Below, piece by piece: positions 27,615-36,439 of a stretch of 58,631 nucleotides of DNA. The notes beneath the pieces were generated by a model. It worked only from the letters and a program-made list of their open reading frames with translations, ran no database searches and was not told the origin of the DNA. A program made the translations under genes and the position numbers. Every line of letters begins with the position of its first letter. Position 1 is the first letter of the stretch. Source of the DNA: an uncultured Trueperaceae bacterium (GTDB lineage Bacteria > Deinococcota > Deinococci > Deinococcales > Trueperaceae); assembly GCA_913057685.1 (NCBI GenBank), contig CAJXOA010000012.1:1-58631 (forward strand), in the 5' to 3' direction.

Positions 27615-30600
27615 TCAAAACGGCCAATCGAGCGTGGTCGATACGCGTGCCGCACCATCCGCCGATGCCTCGAGGCGTGTTTCGAGGGTTCCGCGTTCCC
27701 CCTGAACGGAGGCGTGATGGTGAAGTTCGAGGCTGGTCCGCGTGAGCGCTTCGTTCCGGTCGTAGCTCACGGTCACGCCCAGTCCGTCCTCGCCCTTCGT
27801 CGATCGCCGCTCGTAGGTGACGTCGGCGCCGTACCCGCAGACGACGTCCTCACCCCACAAGGCTCCATCGCAACGGACGTGCGGCGCGAGCTCGAAGCGC
27901 TGACGTGGGCCCTCGTCTCGCTCGCCCGCGTTCCCTGCGGACGGCTCGTACACCAGGATCGGTTCGGCGAACCCTCGAAGCAGACTCACGTCGGGAATCT
28001 CGACGGTGCCCGCTTCGTTCCATGGTGTTTGGGTAGCCACGACGTCGGCGTCCGCCGCCATCGCCCGCGAAACGCTCAGCCCAGCACGCGGCGTGAGCGA
28101 CCATCTCCCGACCCGAATCGTGTTCGACGCCGCCACACCCCCGTGGAGACTTGCACTGCCGTGATCGCCGGTCACAGCGACGGGGTCGCCCGATGGCAAG
28201 AACTGGACGTCGAACGTCGTCCGGTGCACACCGGCGAACGCGAAGTAGTCGAGGTGCAGCCCGAGGTCGAACCGGCGCGCTCCGTACACGCCCGCATGCA
28301 CCCCCATGCCGGCCATGGTTCCCTCCGCTCGCTCCGTGACCGCCGATCGCGACGCACGGAGGTCGGCGGCAACGCCCCGAAGTTCGTCCATGCTTGGCCA
28401 GGCCTCCCACCGCACCGTGGCCTCCAGGGTCCGTTGGTGGCCGAAATCGACCAGGTGCGATGCCGAAAACCGACCAGACATGGAGCGCTCGATGCCCGTT
28501 CGACAGTCGTAGTGCACGGCGCTGCCATCCACCTCCGCGCTCCACGGCTCCGAGCCGCCCTCGGCGTATCCGTCCCACCCGACCTCGGGGGAACGCCGAC
28601 ACACGTCGTGGTCGCCGTCCATGGGGGCGTCTCCCTTCGTCACCGCGAGCAGCGTCACGTGCGGCGACCCCCCCTGTTCGCCGGAGACGGTTCCCGGGTG
28701 AACGCCGGCCCGAAGGCGCTCGGGGGCGACGCCGTTCGCAACGAGCGCGCGGAGCACGGTCTCGGCCCGCGACCGCGCCTGCTCGCGCTCGGCCTGGGCG
28801 GCGTCCGCGTCCTGGGTGACGCCGGCCACCTCCACGTCGAGGGCGGGACAGCGAAGCAACGTCTCCGACCACGCCTCGATCGTGGCGTCGGAGGGCGAGG
28901 CGATGGCGTCGGAATCCGGTTGGAACACGACCGGGCGTGCCACGGCCTGCCGCGCCAACGTCGATCGGCAGGCGTGCGATGGGTCGCCGTCCGCGCGATC
29001 GAGCGCTTGACGCGCATCGCGGGCCATGCCGGATAGGAAATCGTTCTGTTGTTCCGTGGCGACGCGGAGACGCTCGTGCAGAAGGTCCGCCAACGGATCT
29101 CGAATCCGGTCGACGAGCGCGTCGCTCACCTCCACCCCGGGAAGGTCGACGTCCAGGGCGTCGTAGCGAGGATCCTCGGACGTCACCGTCGCCGTCGGTT
29201 GGCAGGCGTGCGGACCCTCGGGGGCGCCGTCGCGGACCGCGACGACGTCCACCAGCCGTTCGTCGGCGAACGCGTCCGGCGTGAACACCACCGTGGTGGG
29301 TCGAACGTCGCACTGGTCGTCGCCCGCGAGCGTGATGACCACGTCGTGCGTGGGGACCCCTTCGAGTCGAAGGCCGAGCTGGCCGTGGTCGTCCTGCCCC
29401 TCCATCGCGTGAAGGTCGTGTGGCGTGACGCGCACCCCGGCTGCGTCGTCGTCCCGCACGGTCGCCGTCGCCGACACCGTGGGCGTGATGGGGGTCGTGA
29501 CCCCATCTTCGGTGTAGCGAAGCAGATCCAACACCACGGTCTCATCGCCTTCGATCCGCTCGTCATCCACCACGGGCAGGGAGATCCGGACGCTCGTCTC
29601 TCCTGCCGGCAGCACCACCGTGCCGGTCGCCTCCGCAAGCACGTCCGCCCCAGGCTCGCTGGTGCCACCCAACGCGTACTCGAACACCCGATCGGCGGGG
29701 GCGGGGCCGTCGACCGTCATCTCGAACACCACGTGACCGTCGTCCTCGTCCGGGCTTTCGCGACCGTCTTGCACGACGGTGAGATCGGGAGCGACGTCGG
29801 GCTCGACGTCGGGCTCGTCTGTGTCGCCGTCCTGCACCGTCGCCGTAGCGGTGAGCGGGGGGGCGAAGGGGGTCGTGACCTCGTCTTCGGTATAGCGAAG
29901 CAGGTCCAGGACCACGGTTTCCTCCTCTTCGATCAGCTCGTCGTCCACCACGGGAAGCGAGATCCGGACGCTCGTCTCTCCTGCCGGCAGCACCACCGTG
30001 CCCGTCGCATCCGCGACCAGATCCACCCCGGGCTCACTGGTGCCGCTCAGCGCGTACTCGAACCGCTGATCGGCGGCCGCGGGGTCGTTCGCCGTAATCT
30101 CGAACACCACGTGACCGTCGTCCTCGTCGGGGCTTTCGCGACCGTCTTGCACGACGGTGACGGCGTGGGTGATCTCGCAGTCGGTGAGGGCCACGTTGTT
30201 GCCGAACACGTGCGGGTCGCCGGCTTCGATGACGAACTCGTCGTAGTAGGCGTTGGCGGTGGGCGAGAAGTCCACCAGAACTCCGGTCGTGCCGTCCTCT
30301 TCGGACCCGATGAAGGCGGGGTTGTCCGGAAGCAGGTTCGTCACGTCGAGACTGCCTTCGTTTTCGGCCGTCACGATGGTCGTGCCGGGCGGGGGAACGT
30401 ACTCGACGTCGAACGTATCCTCGATCTGTGCGAACCACTGGAACTCGCCGTCGCTTCCGTCTCGGACGATGCGGATGTCGTTGGCGGTGCCCACGTCGGT
30501 GTTGCTCCCGCCGGAACTGTTCGTGACGACGATCCCGCCACCGGGCACGATCCGGCCGTCGTCCTCGCAGTAGAAGAAGCCTTGCGGGTCGTACTCGGCC

Positions 30601-32537
30601 GGCGCCGGATCGATCGCATCGGGCACGCCGTCGCCATCGCTATCGACGTACCCCGCGTCCGTGGCTTCGCTGCCCGGGAGGACGTCTTCGATCAGGTCTT
30701 GGATGGTGAGGGTGAATCGCGCGGTCACGGGGGTTCCGCTCGGGTCGAGCAGGGGGTCGCCTGCGTCGTCGGTCGCCTGGAACACCGCCTCGTAGACGTT
30801 GTCGGCGTCGGCGTCGGTGGGGGATTCGTAGTCCGGAGGTTCGTTCGAGGCGTCGCCATCGGGGTCGAAGAACACGAGACCCGTCGAGGTGACCTCGAAC
30901 AGGTGCCCGTCGGGGGCGCTGGCATCCGTCCCCGTCACGACCTGCCATCCCCCGATCGGCATGTCGGCGGTGATTTGGCCTGCGTAACTACGTCCCTTCA
31001 CCGGGTCGAACTGGTTGTCCGGATTGAAGGTCGACGCGTCGCCGTTTTCGCGCGTCCCGTCGACGACGACGTAGTTTTCCTCCGGGAGGGTTTGTGCGAA
31101 CTCGGTTCCGACCGTGAGTCGGGTCGGCCCGTCCGGCCCGGTCAGGGTGGGGGCTCTCGGCACCACGTCGACCTGGATGGACGTCGGGGTGGCGTTGCCG
31201 GAGGCGTCCGTGCCGATGACGGTCACGTCGTGCGTGTTGTCGCCGTCGTGGTCTTCGGGGTTGGCGTGACTCCGTTCGGTCTTGAAGCGGAGCTCGCCGG
31301 AGGCGTCGATCTCGAACAGGTCCGCATCGGTGCCCGATAGGCTCCAGGTGACCGGCTCGTCGGCTTGGAACCGGTCGATCGGCTCCGCGCTGTATTCGGT
31401 GTGGGTGTACGTGCCCGCGGCGCCATCCCCCGGCCCATCGGCCGTCACGGTCGGGACGGTCGCGTCGGTGTCGCTGGTCCCCCCCGGAGGGTCCACCACG
31501 ACGGTCGCGGAGACGTCGGTGGTGTTGCCTCCCAGATCGACGGCCTCGACGTGGACCTGGTAGCGGTTGTCGCCGTCGGCGTCGCTCGGCTCGGCGTACG
31601 CGGGTAGGTCGTTGAACCGGAGTGTCCCGTCCTCATCGAGCGTGAACCGGTCGGCGTCGGGGCCGGACAGCGTGAAGCTCTCGAGCGGCTCGTTGGGAGC
31701 GATCGTCATGGCGGCTTGGTCCGTGGCGTGTCCGTCCTGCACCGAGGCGAACATGGCCGAATTCGTGACGGTGCCACCGAAACCGTCCGGGCCGCTCAGG
31801 CGCGGAGGGACGTCGTCCACGACCTCGACCGTGAGGGGGTCGACACCCTCCTCGGGGATGGGAGCCAGGAAGAACGACATCTTCGCACTCCGGGAGCCGT
31901 CGATGTCGTCCATGTAGATGGTGAACCGCTCGACCGTCGGGACGGGACGAAAACTGGCCGCCTCCCTTTTCGGATTTTCGCCCCCGCTGGTGTTGATGAG
32001 GATGTCGCCAACGCCGGGGACGACACGCAACCTGTCCCTCGAATCGGAATTCCAGGAAACGGGAACGCCCGGGTCGAGCGTGAAGATCTCGAGGCCGTCG
32101 GAGTTCGCGGCGATCCGGAGGTCGGTTTCGTCGGTCCACTTGCCGGGGACGCTGGCGATGAACGAATCGCGCGGACCGGAATCGTCCATGTCCTCGATGT
32201 TGTTGAAGTCGATCTGTTGGATGGTGAACCCTTGCGCCGCCAGCGTGAAGTTCCCGGGGGCCGAAAGGTTGACTTGGCCATTGTCACCGTTCAGCGTTGC
32301 GTCACCGCTTACGACGATTTGGTACCCGTTGTCGGCGGTGAGGACCATCTCGTCGCCGTTCATCGTGATCTCGTCGAAGGCCAGTTCGGTGCTTTGGGCG
32401 TTCCCCACGCCGGAGGCGGCCCACCCGAAGAGCAGGAGGCTCGCGGTCAGTACGGTGAGGTGCGGGCCGAACCGTTGCGAGCGTGCGTGGGCCGCTCGGG
32501 TCTCGGACGTCGGACGGTGGGGGGGGAAGATCTTCAT
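27615..32537 (-). CDS. giant surface protein: cadherin-like, Calx-beta, OmpA-like and C-terminal beta-barrel domains
   Basis: 1,640 residues. Order: long signal peptide (hydrophobic residues 27-45, cleavage near 47), a beta-rich N-terminal domain, three cadherin-like repeats (LDEDGTLRF, IDASGELRF and VTSTGLVFF cores, each with an A/P-DADGDN calcium-type motif), a thrombospondin type 3-like DSDGDGVPDAID (about 633), two nearly identical Calx-beta domains (about 793-1045), an OmpA-like domain (VVFQPDSDAIASPS to VLRALVANGV, about 1200-1287), and a C-terminal barrel (from about 1353) ending in Phe. This implies outer-membrane insertion and a calcium-stabilised extracellular stalk. The ATG at 32537 is chosen over a frame open to 32684 because GGAGCG precedes it and the signal peptide follows. 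Likely an adhesin; the partner is unknown. Confidence 0.85.
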   Translation of the reverse strand: MKIFPPHRPTSETRAAHARSQRFGPHLTVLTASLLLFGWAASGVGNAQSTELAFDEITMNGDEMVLTADNGYQIVVSGDATLNGDNGQVNLSAPGNFTLAAQGFTIQQIDFNNIEDMDDSGPRDSFIASVPGKWTDETDLRIAANSDGLEIFTLDPGVPVSWNSDSRDRLRVVPGVGDILINTSGGENPKREAASFRPVPTVERFTIYMDDIDGSRSAKMSFFLAPIPEEGVDPLTVEVVDDVPPRLSGPDGFGGTVTNSAMFASVQDGHATDQAAMTIAPNEPLESFTLSGPDADRFTLDEDGTLRFNDLPAYAEPSDADGDNRYQVHVEAVDLGGNTTDVSATVVVDPPGGTSDTDATVPTVTADGPGDGAAGTYTHTEYSAEPIDRFQADEPVTWSLSGTDADLFEIDASGELRFKTERSHANPEDHDGDNTHDVTVIGTDASGNATPTSIQVDVVPRAPTLTGPDGPTRLTVGTEFAQTLPEENYVVVDGTRENGDASTFNPDNQFDPVKGRSYAGQITADMPIGGWQVVTGTDASAPDGHLFEVTSTGLVFFDPDGDASNEPPDYESPTDADADNVYEAVFQATDDAGDPLLDPSGTPVTARFTLTIQDLIEDVLPGSEATDAGYVDSDGDGVPDAIDPAPAEYDPQGFFYCEDDGRIVPGGGIVVTNSSGGSNTDVGTANDIRIVRDGSDGEFQWFAQIEDTFDVEYVPPPGTTIVTAENEGSLDVTNLLPDNPAFIGSEEDGTTGVLVDFSPTANAYYDEFVIEAGDPHVFGNNVALTDCEITHAVTVVQDGRESPDEDDGHVVFEITANDPAAADQRFEYALSGTSEPGVDLVADATGTVVLPAGETSVRISLPVVDDELIEEEETVVLDLLRYTEDEVTTPFAPPLTATATVQDGDTDEPDVEPDVAPDLTVVQDGRESPDEDDGHVVFEMTVDGPAPADRVFEYALGGTSEPGADVLAEATGTVVLPAGETSVRISLPVVDDERIEGDETVVLDLLRYTEDGVTTPITPTVSATATVRDDDAAGVRVTPHDLHAMEGQDDHGQLGLRLEGVPTHDVVITLAGDDQCDVRPTTVVFTPDAFADERLVDVVAVRDGAPEGPHACQPTATVTSEDPRYDALDVDLPGVEVSDALVDRIRDPLADLLHERLRVATEQQNDFLSGMARDARQALDRADGDPSHACRSTLARQAVARPVVFQPDSDAIASPSDATIEAWSETLLRCPALDVEVAGVTQDADAAQAEREQARSRAETVLRALVANGVAPERLRAGVHPGTVSGEQGGSPHVTLLAVTKGDAPMDGDHDVCRRSPEVGWDGYAEGGSEPWSAEVDGSAVHYDCRTGIERSMSGRFSASHLVDFGHQRTLEATVRWEAWPSMDELRGVAADLRASRSAVTERAEGTMAGMGVHAGVYGARRFDLGLHLDYFAFAGVHRTTFDVQFLPSGDPVAVTGDHGSASLHGGVAASNTIRVGRWSLTPRAGLSVSRAMAADADVVATQTPWNEAGTVEIPDVSLLRGFAEPILVYEPSAGNAGERDEGPRQRFELAPHVRCDGALWGEDVVCGYGADVTYERRSTKGEDGLGVTVSYDRNEALTRTSLELHHHASVQGERGTLETRLEASADGAARVSTTLDWPF
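29405..30160 (-). repeat. tandem 378-base duplication encoding two Calx-beta domains
   Basis: Two in-frame units 378 bases (126 codons) apart. For example, the segment starting at 29581 recurs at 29959, and the segment at 29721 recurs at 30099, with only scattered base differences. Each unit encodes VVQDGRESPDEDDGHVVFE and the Calx-beta core. The similarity at DNA level indicates a recent or gene-converted duplication. Confidence 0.85.
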
Positions 32538-33364
32538 GGCTCGCTCCAATGGCCGTTCGGCGTAGGGTGGTCGTACACGCGACGTGCAGGTAGGCGTTTG
32601 GTCGTACCCGGAGGTCCGGTTCCGACGGTCGCGATCGAGGTGGGTGTGGAGACCGTCCGGCCGGTCTGGAGCCGCTTGGCGCATGCCGGTGCGTCGCGAA
32701 CGTTCACGGTGCAGGGTTCGCCCGAGGCCGGCGGGGGCATGCCCGCGCGACGGAGTTGCGCGCGGCGTGGGAGCGATCGTCGATCGCGCCGGTGCGCGGA
32801 GCCTCCCCGCACCGGCGGTTTCAACCTCTCACCGCGTCCCCGGGTGCGGTCCAGTGGCCGGCGACGTCGTGCGGCACCGCCGCGGTCGACGTGGCTGCGG
32901 TGGCCTGGCGGGGAATCGCCGTGCCCTCGGACCGGAGCCTCGTCACGGCCGGATGGGTACGTACGAAAGCGTCGAGGTTCGGAACCGTCACCGACGGCGA
33001 CGCGACGCGCCTCGGCGTGCGCGACGTGAATGAATCGTGGGACGTGGGACGGCGCGGCGCCTGCATGACGGCGGACGGTAACAAGGTTGTGTAATACATG
33101 GCAAGTATCTGTAAGGGCTATTTCGTGTCGTGTGCCGCGTGTGTCCACGTCATCGCGGGGTTCACGTGACGCGCCCGTCGTCGGGGTGGCCCTCGTCGCG
33201 TTCGAGCCCAACCCCACACCGGTGCGTCGGCCCCTCCCACCCCCGAACCCCACGGTGCGGCGTGAAGCGCGCTCCACCGGCACGGACCCGCGCGCGCCGA
33301 GCCGGTGGGCATCCGCACCCGATTCCTGGGCGGTCGTCGTGCACGCTGGGGGTGGAGGCGACCC
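32538..33364. other. 827-base region without a convincing gene
   Basis: Open frames here (for example 32584-33033 plus, 32821-33099 minus) are arginine-rich or lack a ribosome binding site and resemble no family. The first part should be the promoter and leader of the surface-protein gene. Positions 33076-33125 are unusually A/T-rich for this genome (GTAACAAGGTTGTGTAATAC and on), with -10-like words on both strands, and are the most likely promoter area for one or both flanking genes. Confidence 0.5.
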
Positions 33365-34564
33365 ATGCAATCCCCCCCGACCCCCACCCTCGACGTCCCC
33401 ATCCGCAGCACCCTCGAAGCGTGGCTCGACGACGTGCGCGCACGCCCCACCCCCACCGTCACCCTGTACCTCGACGTCCACGCCGGGGAGGACCCCCGCG
33501 CCCCCGCGCAACGCGCCGATGCGGCGTTGCGGGCGACCGACTTGGTGCGTGAGGAACGCGAGGCGGTCCTCCGGCACCTGAACGAGGTCCTGCGCGACGC
33601 GTCGGAGGGCCACCTGGCGTACGCCACCGGGCCCGGCTCCGCCGCGTCCGGCGACGTGGACCCCGCCTGGGCGTTCGTGCGGGCCGCCCCACCGCTGCCC
33701 GGCGGCGCGGTGGAGGCCGCCGTGCGGCACGGCCGGCCGTGGACCGCCCCGATCGAGCTCCTCCTCGCGACGCAGGCACCGGTCGTCGCGACGTACGCCG
33801 ACGCGAAGCGCGCCCGGCTGTTCGTCGCCGACCTCGGGGAGGTCGTCGAAGCCGCCAGCTACGTGCACGCCCTCGACCCGACCGGCTGGCGGCGGTACGC
33901 CGAGCACGCCACCGGCATGCCGGGCCGGCCCGCGCGCGGCGGGAGCGGGTCCGACGCCTTCGCGGCGCGCACCGCGGCGTGGACCGCCGACTTCGTGCGC
34001 GACGTCGTCGCGCAGGTCGACGCCGCCCTGCGGACGCGGCCCGGAGCGCGGCTGGCGCTGGTGGGGGACGCGCCCCGCGTCGCGCAGCTCGAGGAGGCGC
34101 TGCCGCCGCAGGCGCGCAGGGCGGTGCTGCTGCGCGGCACCGCGCCGGCCGATCCCGACCTTCCGCCCAGCACCTGGGAGGCGCCGCTGTTGGCGCGCAT
34201 CGCCGACGCCCGGCGGCGGGAGGACGACGCCCTCGTCCAGCGCTTGGCGGCGGACGGCGTCGTGGGGGTCGGGCCGGTCCTGCACGCCCTCGTCGACCAG
34301 GAGCTCGCCGTCGTGGCGGTCCCCGCGCACGTCGACGTCGACGTCGTGCACTGCCTGGACGACGGGTGGCTCGCCGAGGACGAGCTGGCCGCCCGGCGGG
34401 TGTGCCCCGACGGGCCCGTGGAGTGGGCGCCCCTGAAGACGTTCCTGCTGGACGCCGCGAAGCGCGGCCGCGCCGACGTGCGGGTCGTGGGCGGCGACGC
34501 GGGCCGCCGCTTGGCGGACGCCGCCGGCGCGGTCGCCGGGTTGCCCCGCAGCCACGCCGGATGA
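33365..34564 (+). CDS. bacterial aeRF1-type protein (baeRF/Vms1-like family)
   Basis: 399 residues. The fold resembles eukaryotic/archaeal release factor 1: N-terminal VTLYLDVHAGEDPRAP, a middle segment ATYADAKRARLFVADLGEVV that is characteristic of bacterial aeRF1-like proteins, GARLALVGDAPRVAQLEEAL in the central domain, and a C-terminal L7Ae/pelota-like domain ending in VRVVGGDAGRRLADAAGAVA. Related proteins release or cut peptidyl-tRNA on stalled ribosomes; the role of this bacterial branch is not established. GGAGGCG precedes the ATG. The phosphoribosyltransferase gene follows after 31 bases. Confidence 0.7.
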   Translation: MQSPPTPTLDVPIRSTLEAWLDDVRARPTPTVTLYLDVHAGEDPRAPAQRADAALRATDLVREEREAVLRHLNEVLRDASEGHLAYATGPGSAASGDVDPAWAFVRAAPPLPGGAVEAAVRHGRPWTAPIELLLATQAPVVATYADAKRARLFVADLGEVVEAASYVHALDPTGWRRYAEHATGMPGRPARGGSGSDAFAARTAAWTADFVRDVVAQVDAALRTRPGARLALVGDAPRVAQLEEALPPQARRAVLLRGTAPADPDLPPSTWEAPLLARIADARRREDDALVQRLAADGVVGVGPVLHALVDQELAVVAVPAHVDVDVVHCLDDGWLAEDELAARRVCPDGPVEWAPLKTFLLDAAKRGRADVRVVGGDAGRRLADAAGAVAGLPRSHAG

Positions 34565-34595
34565 CGGTCCCGCGCGCCGAGGAGGACGTCGCGCC

Positions 34596-35249
34596 GTGAC
34601 GTTCGACGACCGCTCCCACGCCGGCGACCTCCTCGCCGACGCGGTCCGGGAGCGGCTCGGGCCGGCGCAGGCGGGCGAACGCCGGGTCGTGCTGGGCCTC
34701 CCGCGCGGCGGGGTGCCCGTCGCCGCGCGCGTCGCGGAGGCGCTTCGCGCCCCCCTCGACGTGCTGGTGGTGCGCAAGCTCGGAGCGCCCGGGCACGAGG
34801 AGTACGCCATCGGGGCGATCGCCAGCGGCGGGGCGAAGACCCTCGACGCCGGCGCGGTCGCACGCCTCGGCATCGACGACGCCACCCTCGCCGACCTCGA
34901 GGCCCGCGAGCGCGCGGAGCTCGCGGCGCGCGAGCGTCGCTTCGGCCGCGACGGCGACCGCCCCGAGGTGGAGGGGGCCACGGTGGTCGTCGTCGACGAC
35001 GGCGTCGCGACGGGCTCGACGGTGCGGGCCGCGCTGGCCGCGCTGCGGCAGCGGCGCCCGGCGCGGGTGGTCGTCGCGGTCCCCCTCGCGCCGGCCGACA
35101 CCCTGGCGCGGCTCCGCCGCGAGGCGGACGACGTGGTGTGCCTCGACGTGCCCGAGCCGTTCTACGCCGTCGGGCAGGGGTACGCGTCGTTCGAGCAGGT
35201 GTCGGACGACGAGGTCGCGCGCATCCTCGCCGCCGCCCGGAGGCGGTAG
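34596..35249 (+). CDS. predicted phosphoribosyltransferase (COG1926 type)
   Basis: 217 residues. The PRPP-binding loop is VVVVDDGVATGSTVRAAL, with two acidic residues before the Gly/Thr turn. The N-terminal VVLGLPRGGVPVAARVAEAL and the stretch VVRKLGAPGHEEYAIGAIASGG are the hallmarks of the COG1926 family, whose base substrate is unknown. The GTG start lies 31 bases after the aeRF1-type gene, with GAGGAGG nearby, so the two form an operon. This pairing recurs in bacteria to my knowledge, often beside stress genes. Confidence 0.85.
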   Translation: MTFDDRSHAGDLLADAVRERLGPAQAGERRVVLGLPRGGVPVAARVAEALRAPLDVLVVRKLGAPGHEEYAIGAIASGGAKTLDAGAVARLGIDDATLADLEARERAELAARERRFGRDGDRPEVEGATVVVVDDGVATGSTVRAALAALRQRRPARVVVAVPLAPADTLARLRREADDVVCLDVPEPFYAVGQGYASFEQVSDDEVARILAAARRR

Positions 35250-35302
35250 GGCGACGCGAACGCCCGCGTCCATGGGCGTCGGGGCCGCCGCGCGCCACGG
35301 TG

Positions 35303-35308
35303 TAGAAT
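35303..35308 (+). promoter_or_regulatory. -10 box upstream of greA
   Basis: TGTAGAAT gives an extended -10 (TAGAAT) about 68 bases before the greA ATG. It probably drives greA and the three envelope genes behind it. Confidence 0.4.
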
Positions 35309-35375
35309 CGCGCCTTGGGACGGCCGCCACGCCTCCGTGCGGAGGTGGATCGCGGGCCCGGTCCCGGGAGGTTCC

Positions 35376-35855
35376 ATGGCGAATCGTGAACCGGTGTACC
35401 TGACGCCCACGGGCTTGGCGAAGATCGAGGAGGAGTTGCGCTACCTCAAGGAGGAGCGCCGCGAGGAGATCAGCGCCTACATGGGCTCCGCCATCGCGGA
35501 CGGCGACCTGCGCGAAAGCGCGGCGTACGACGAGGCCCGCATGCTGCAGAGCGAGAACGAGGCGCGCATCGCCGACCTCGAGGAGTTGCTGCACCGCGCC
35601 GAGGTCGTCGACGCCGAGGAGGGCGACGCCGCCACCGCCCGGCTCGGGGCGACCCTGACCCTGGTCGACGACGGCGGGCACGAGGTGGAACTGGCGCTCG
35701 TCGGGACGCACGAAGCGGACGTCCTCGAGGGCAAGATCAGCGACGAGTCGCCGCTCGGCCAGTCGTTGGTCGGCAAGCGCGCCGGCGACGACGTCGAGTT
35801 GGCGTTGGCGGGCGACGCGACGACGTACCACGTACGAAGCGTCCGCTTCGAGTGA
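35376..35855 (+). CDS. greA: transcription elongation factor GreA
   Basis: 159 residues, normal GreA length. It rescues backtracked RNA polymerase by stimulating transcript cleavage. Seen: N-terminal coiled coil (residues 10-75) with the tip motif GDLRESAAYDEAR carrying the essential Asp and Glu (usual GDLSENAEYHAAK), and a C-terminal FKBP-like domain with ISDESPLGQSLVGKRAGDDVEL. The two tip acids fit GreA rather than the Thermus inhibitor Gfh1. GGGAGG precedes the ATG. The stop overlaps the next gene's GTG by 4 bases. Confidence 0.93.
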   Translation: MANREPVYLTPTGLAKIEEELRYLKEERREEISAYMGSAIADGDLRESAAYDEARMLQSENEARIADLEELLHRAEVVDAEEGDAATARLGATLTLVDDGGHEVELALVGTHEADVLEGKISDESPLGQSLVGKRAGDDVELALAGDATTYHVRSVRFE

Positions 35856-36439
35856 CCCCCCTCGCCCGCTGGGCGGTGGTGGGGTTCGCGGCGGTCGTGG
35901 CGCTCCTGCTCGCCTTGGCGCTCGCCCCCCAGGAGGCGGTCGTGGAGGTCGGGGACGAGGTGCACCTGAGCGGCGTGACGGTCGCGCTGTACCCGGCGGC
36001 CGATCCGGACGCGCGCTGGCGCTTCGAGGCGCCGGACGTGACGTACGACCCGGGCAGCCGCGAGACGACGTTGCGGCGGATCGAGGACGGAGCGCGGCGG
36101 GTCGGGAGTCGGACCGACTTCACGCTGACGAGCGACGAAATGACGATCCAACGCGACGACGACCTGCGCGGCGAGCGCATGGACGTCCACCTGATCGAGG
36201 ACGACCTCGACGTCGCCATGCGCGGCGCGGACCGCCGGCAGGTGGTCGTCGATCACGCCGAGGGCGTGTTCGAGGTGCCGCGCATCCGCATCTTCGGCGA
36301 GGACTTCGGCGAAAGCCGCTACGAGGAGATGCGCGTCACGTTCGACTTCACCTCGTTCGAGGCAGGCGGCCCCGACACCATCGGCTACAGTGAACTCGAA
36401 CTCGAGGAACGCTCCCCGGCGTCCGGAGGCTCCCCATGA
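35852..36439 (+). CDS. LptC-like membrane-anchored protein
   Basis: 195 residues. One N-terminal membrane anchor (VVGFAAVVALLLALALA) and a beta-strand-rich remainder beginning VEVGDEVHLSGVTVAL, with VTYDPGSRETTLRRIEDG and FTLTSDEMTIQRDDDLRGER resembling the repeated beta-jellyroll turns of LptC/OstA proteins. In diderms LptC passes lipopolysaccharide from the inner-membrane exporter to LptA. The call rests on topology plus the two OstA-like genes behind it, with which it overlaps by 4 bases. The lipid moved in this lineage is uncertain. Confidence 0.6.
   Translation: MTPLARWAVVGFAAVVALLLALALAPQEAVVEVGDEVHLSGVTVALYPAADPDARWRFEAPDVTYDPGSRETTLRRIEDGARRVGSRTDFTLTSDEMTIQRDDDLRGERMDVHLIEDDLDVAMRGADRRQVVVDHAEGVFEVPRIRIFGEDFGESRYEEMRVTFDFTSFEAGGPDTIGYSELELEERSPASGGSP

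Noticed and set aside
32584-33099. Open frames in the empty region (149 codons plus, 92 codons minus)
   Set aside because: No ribosome site or leaderless -10 box fits, the products are low-complexity or arginine-rich, and no motif is recognised.
35376-35855. Gfh1 (GreA-like inhibitor of Thermus)
   Set aside because: The tip carries the Asp and Glu spacing of active GreA (GDLRES) and not the extra acidic cluster of Gfh1.
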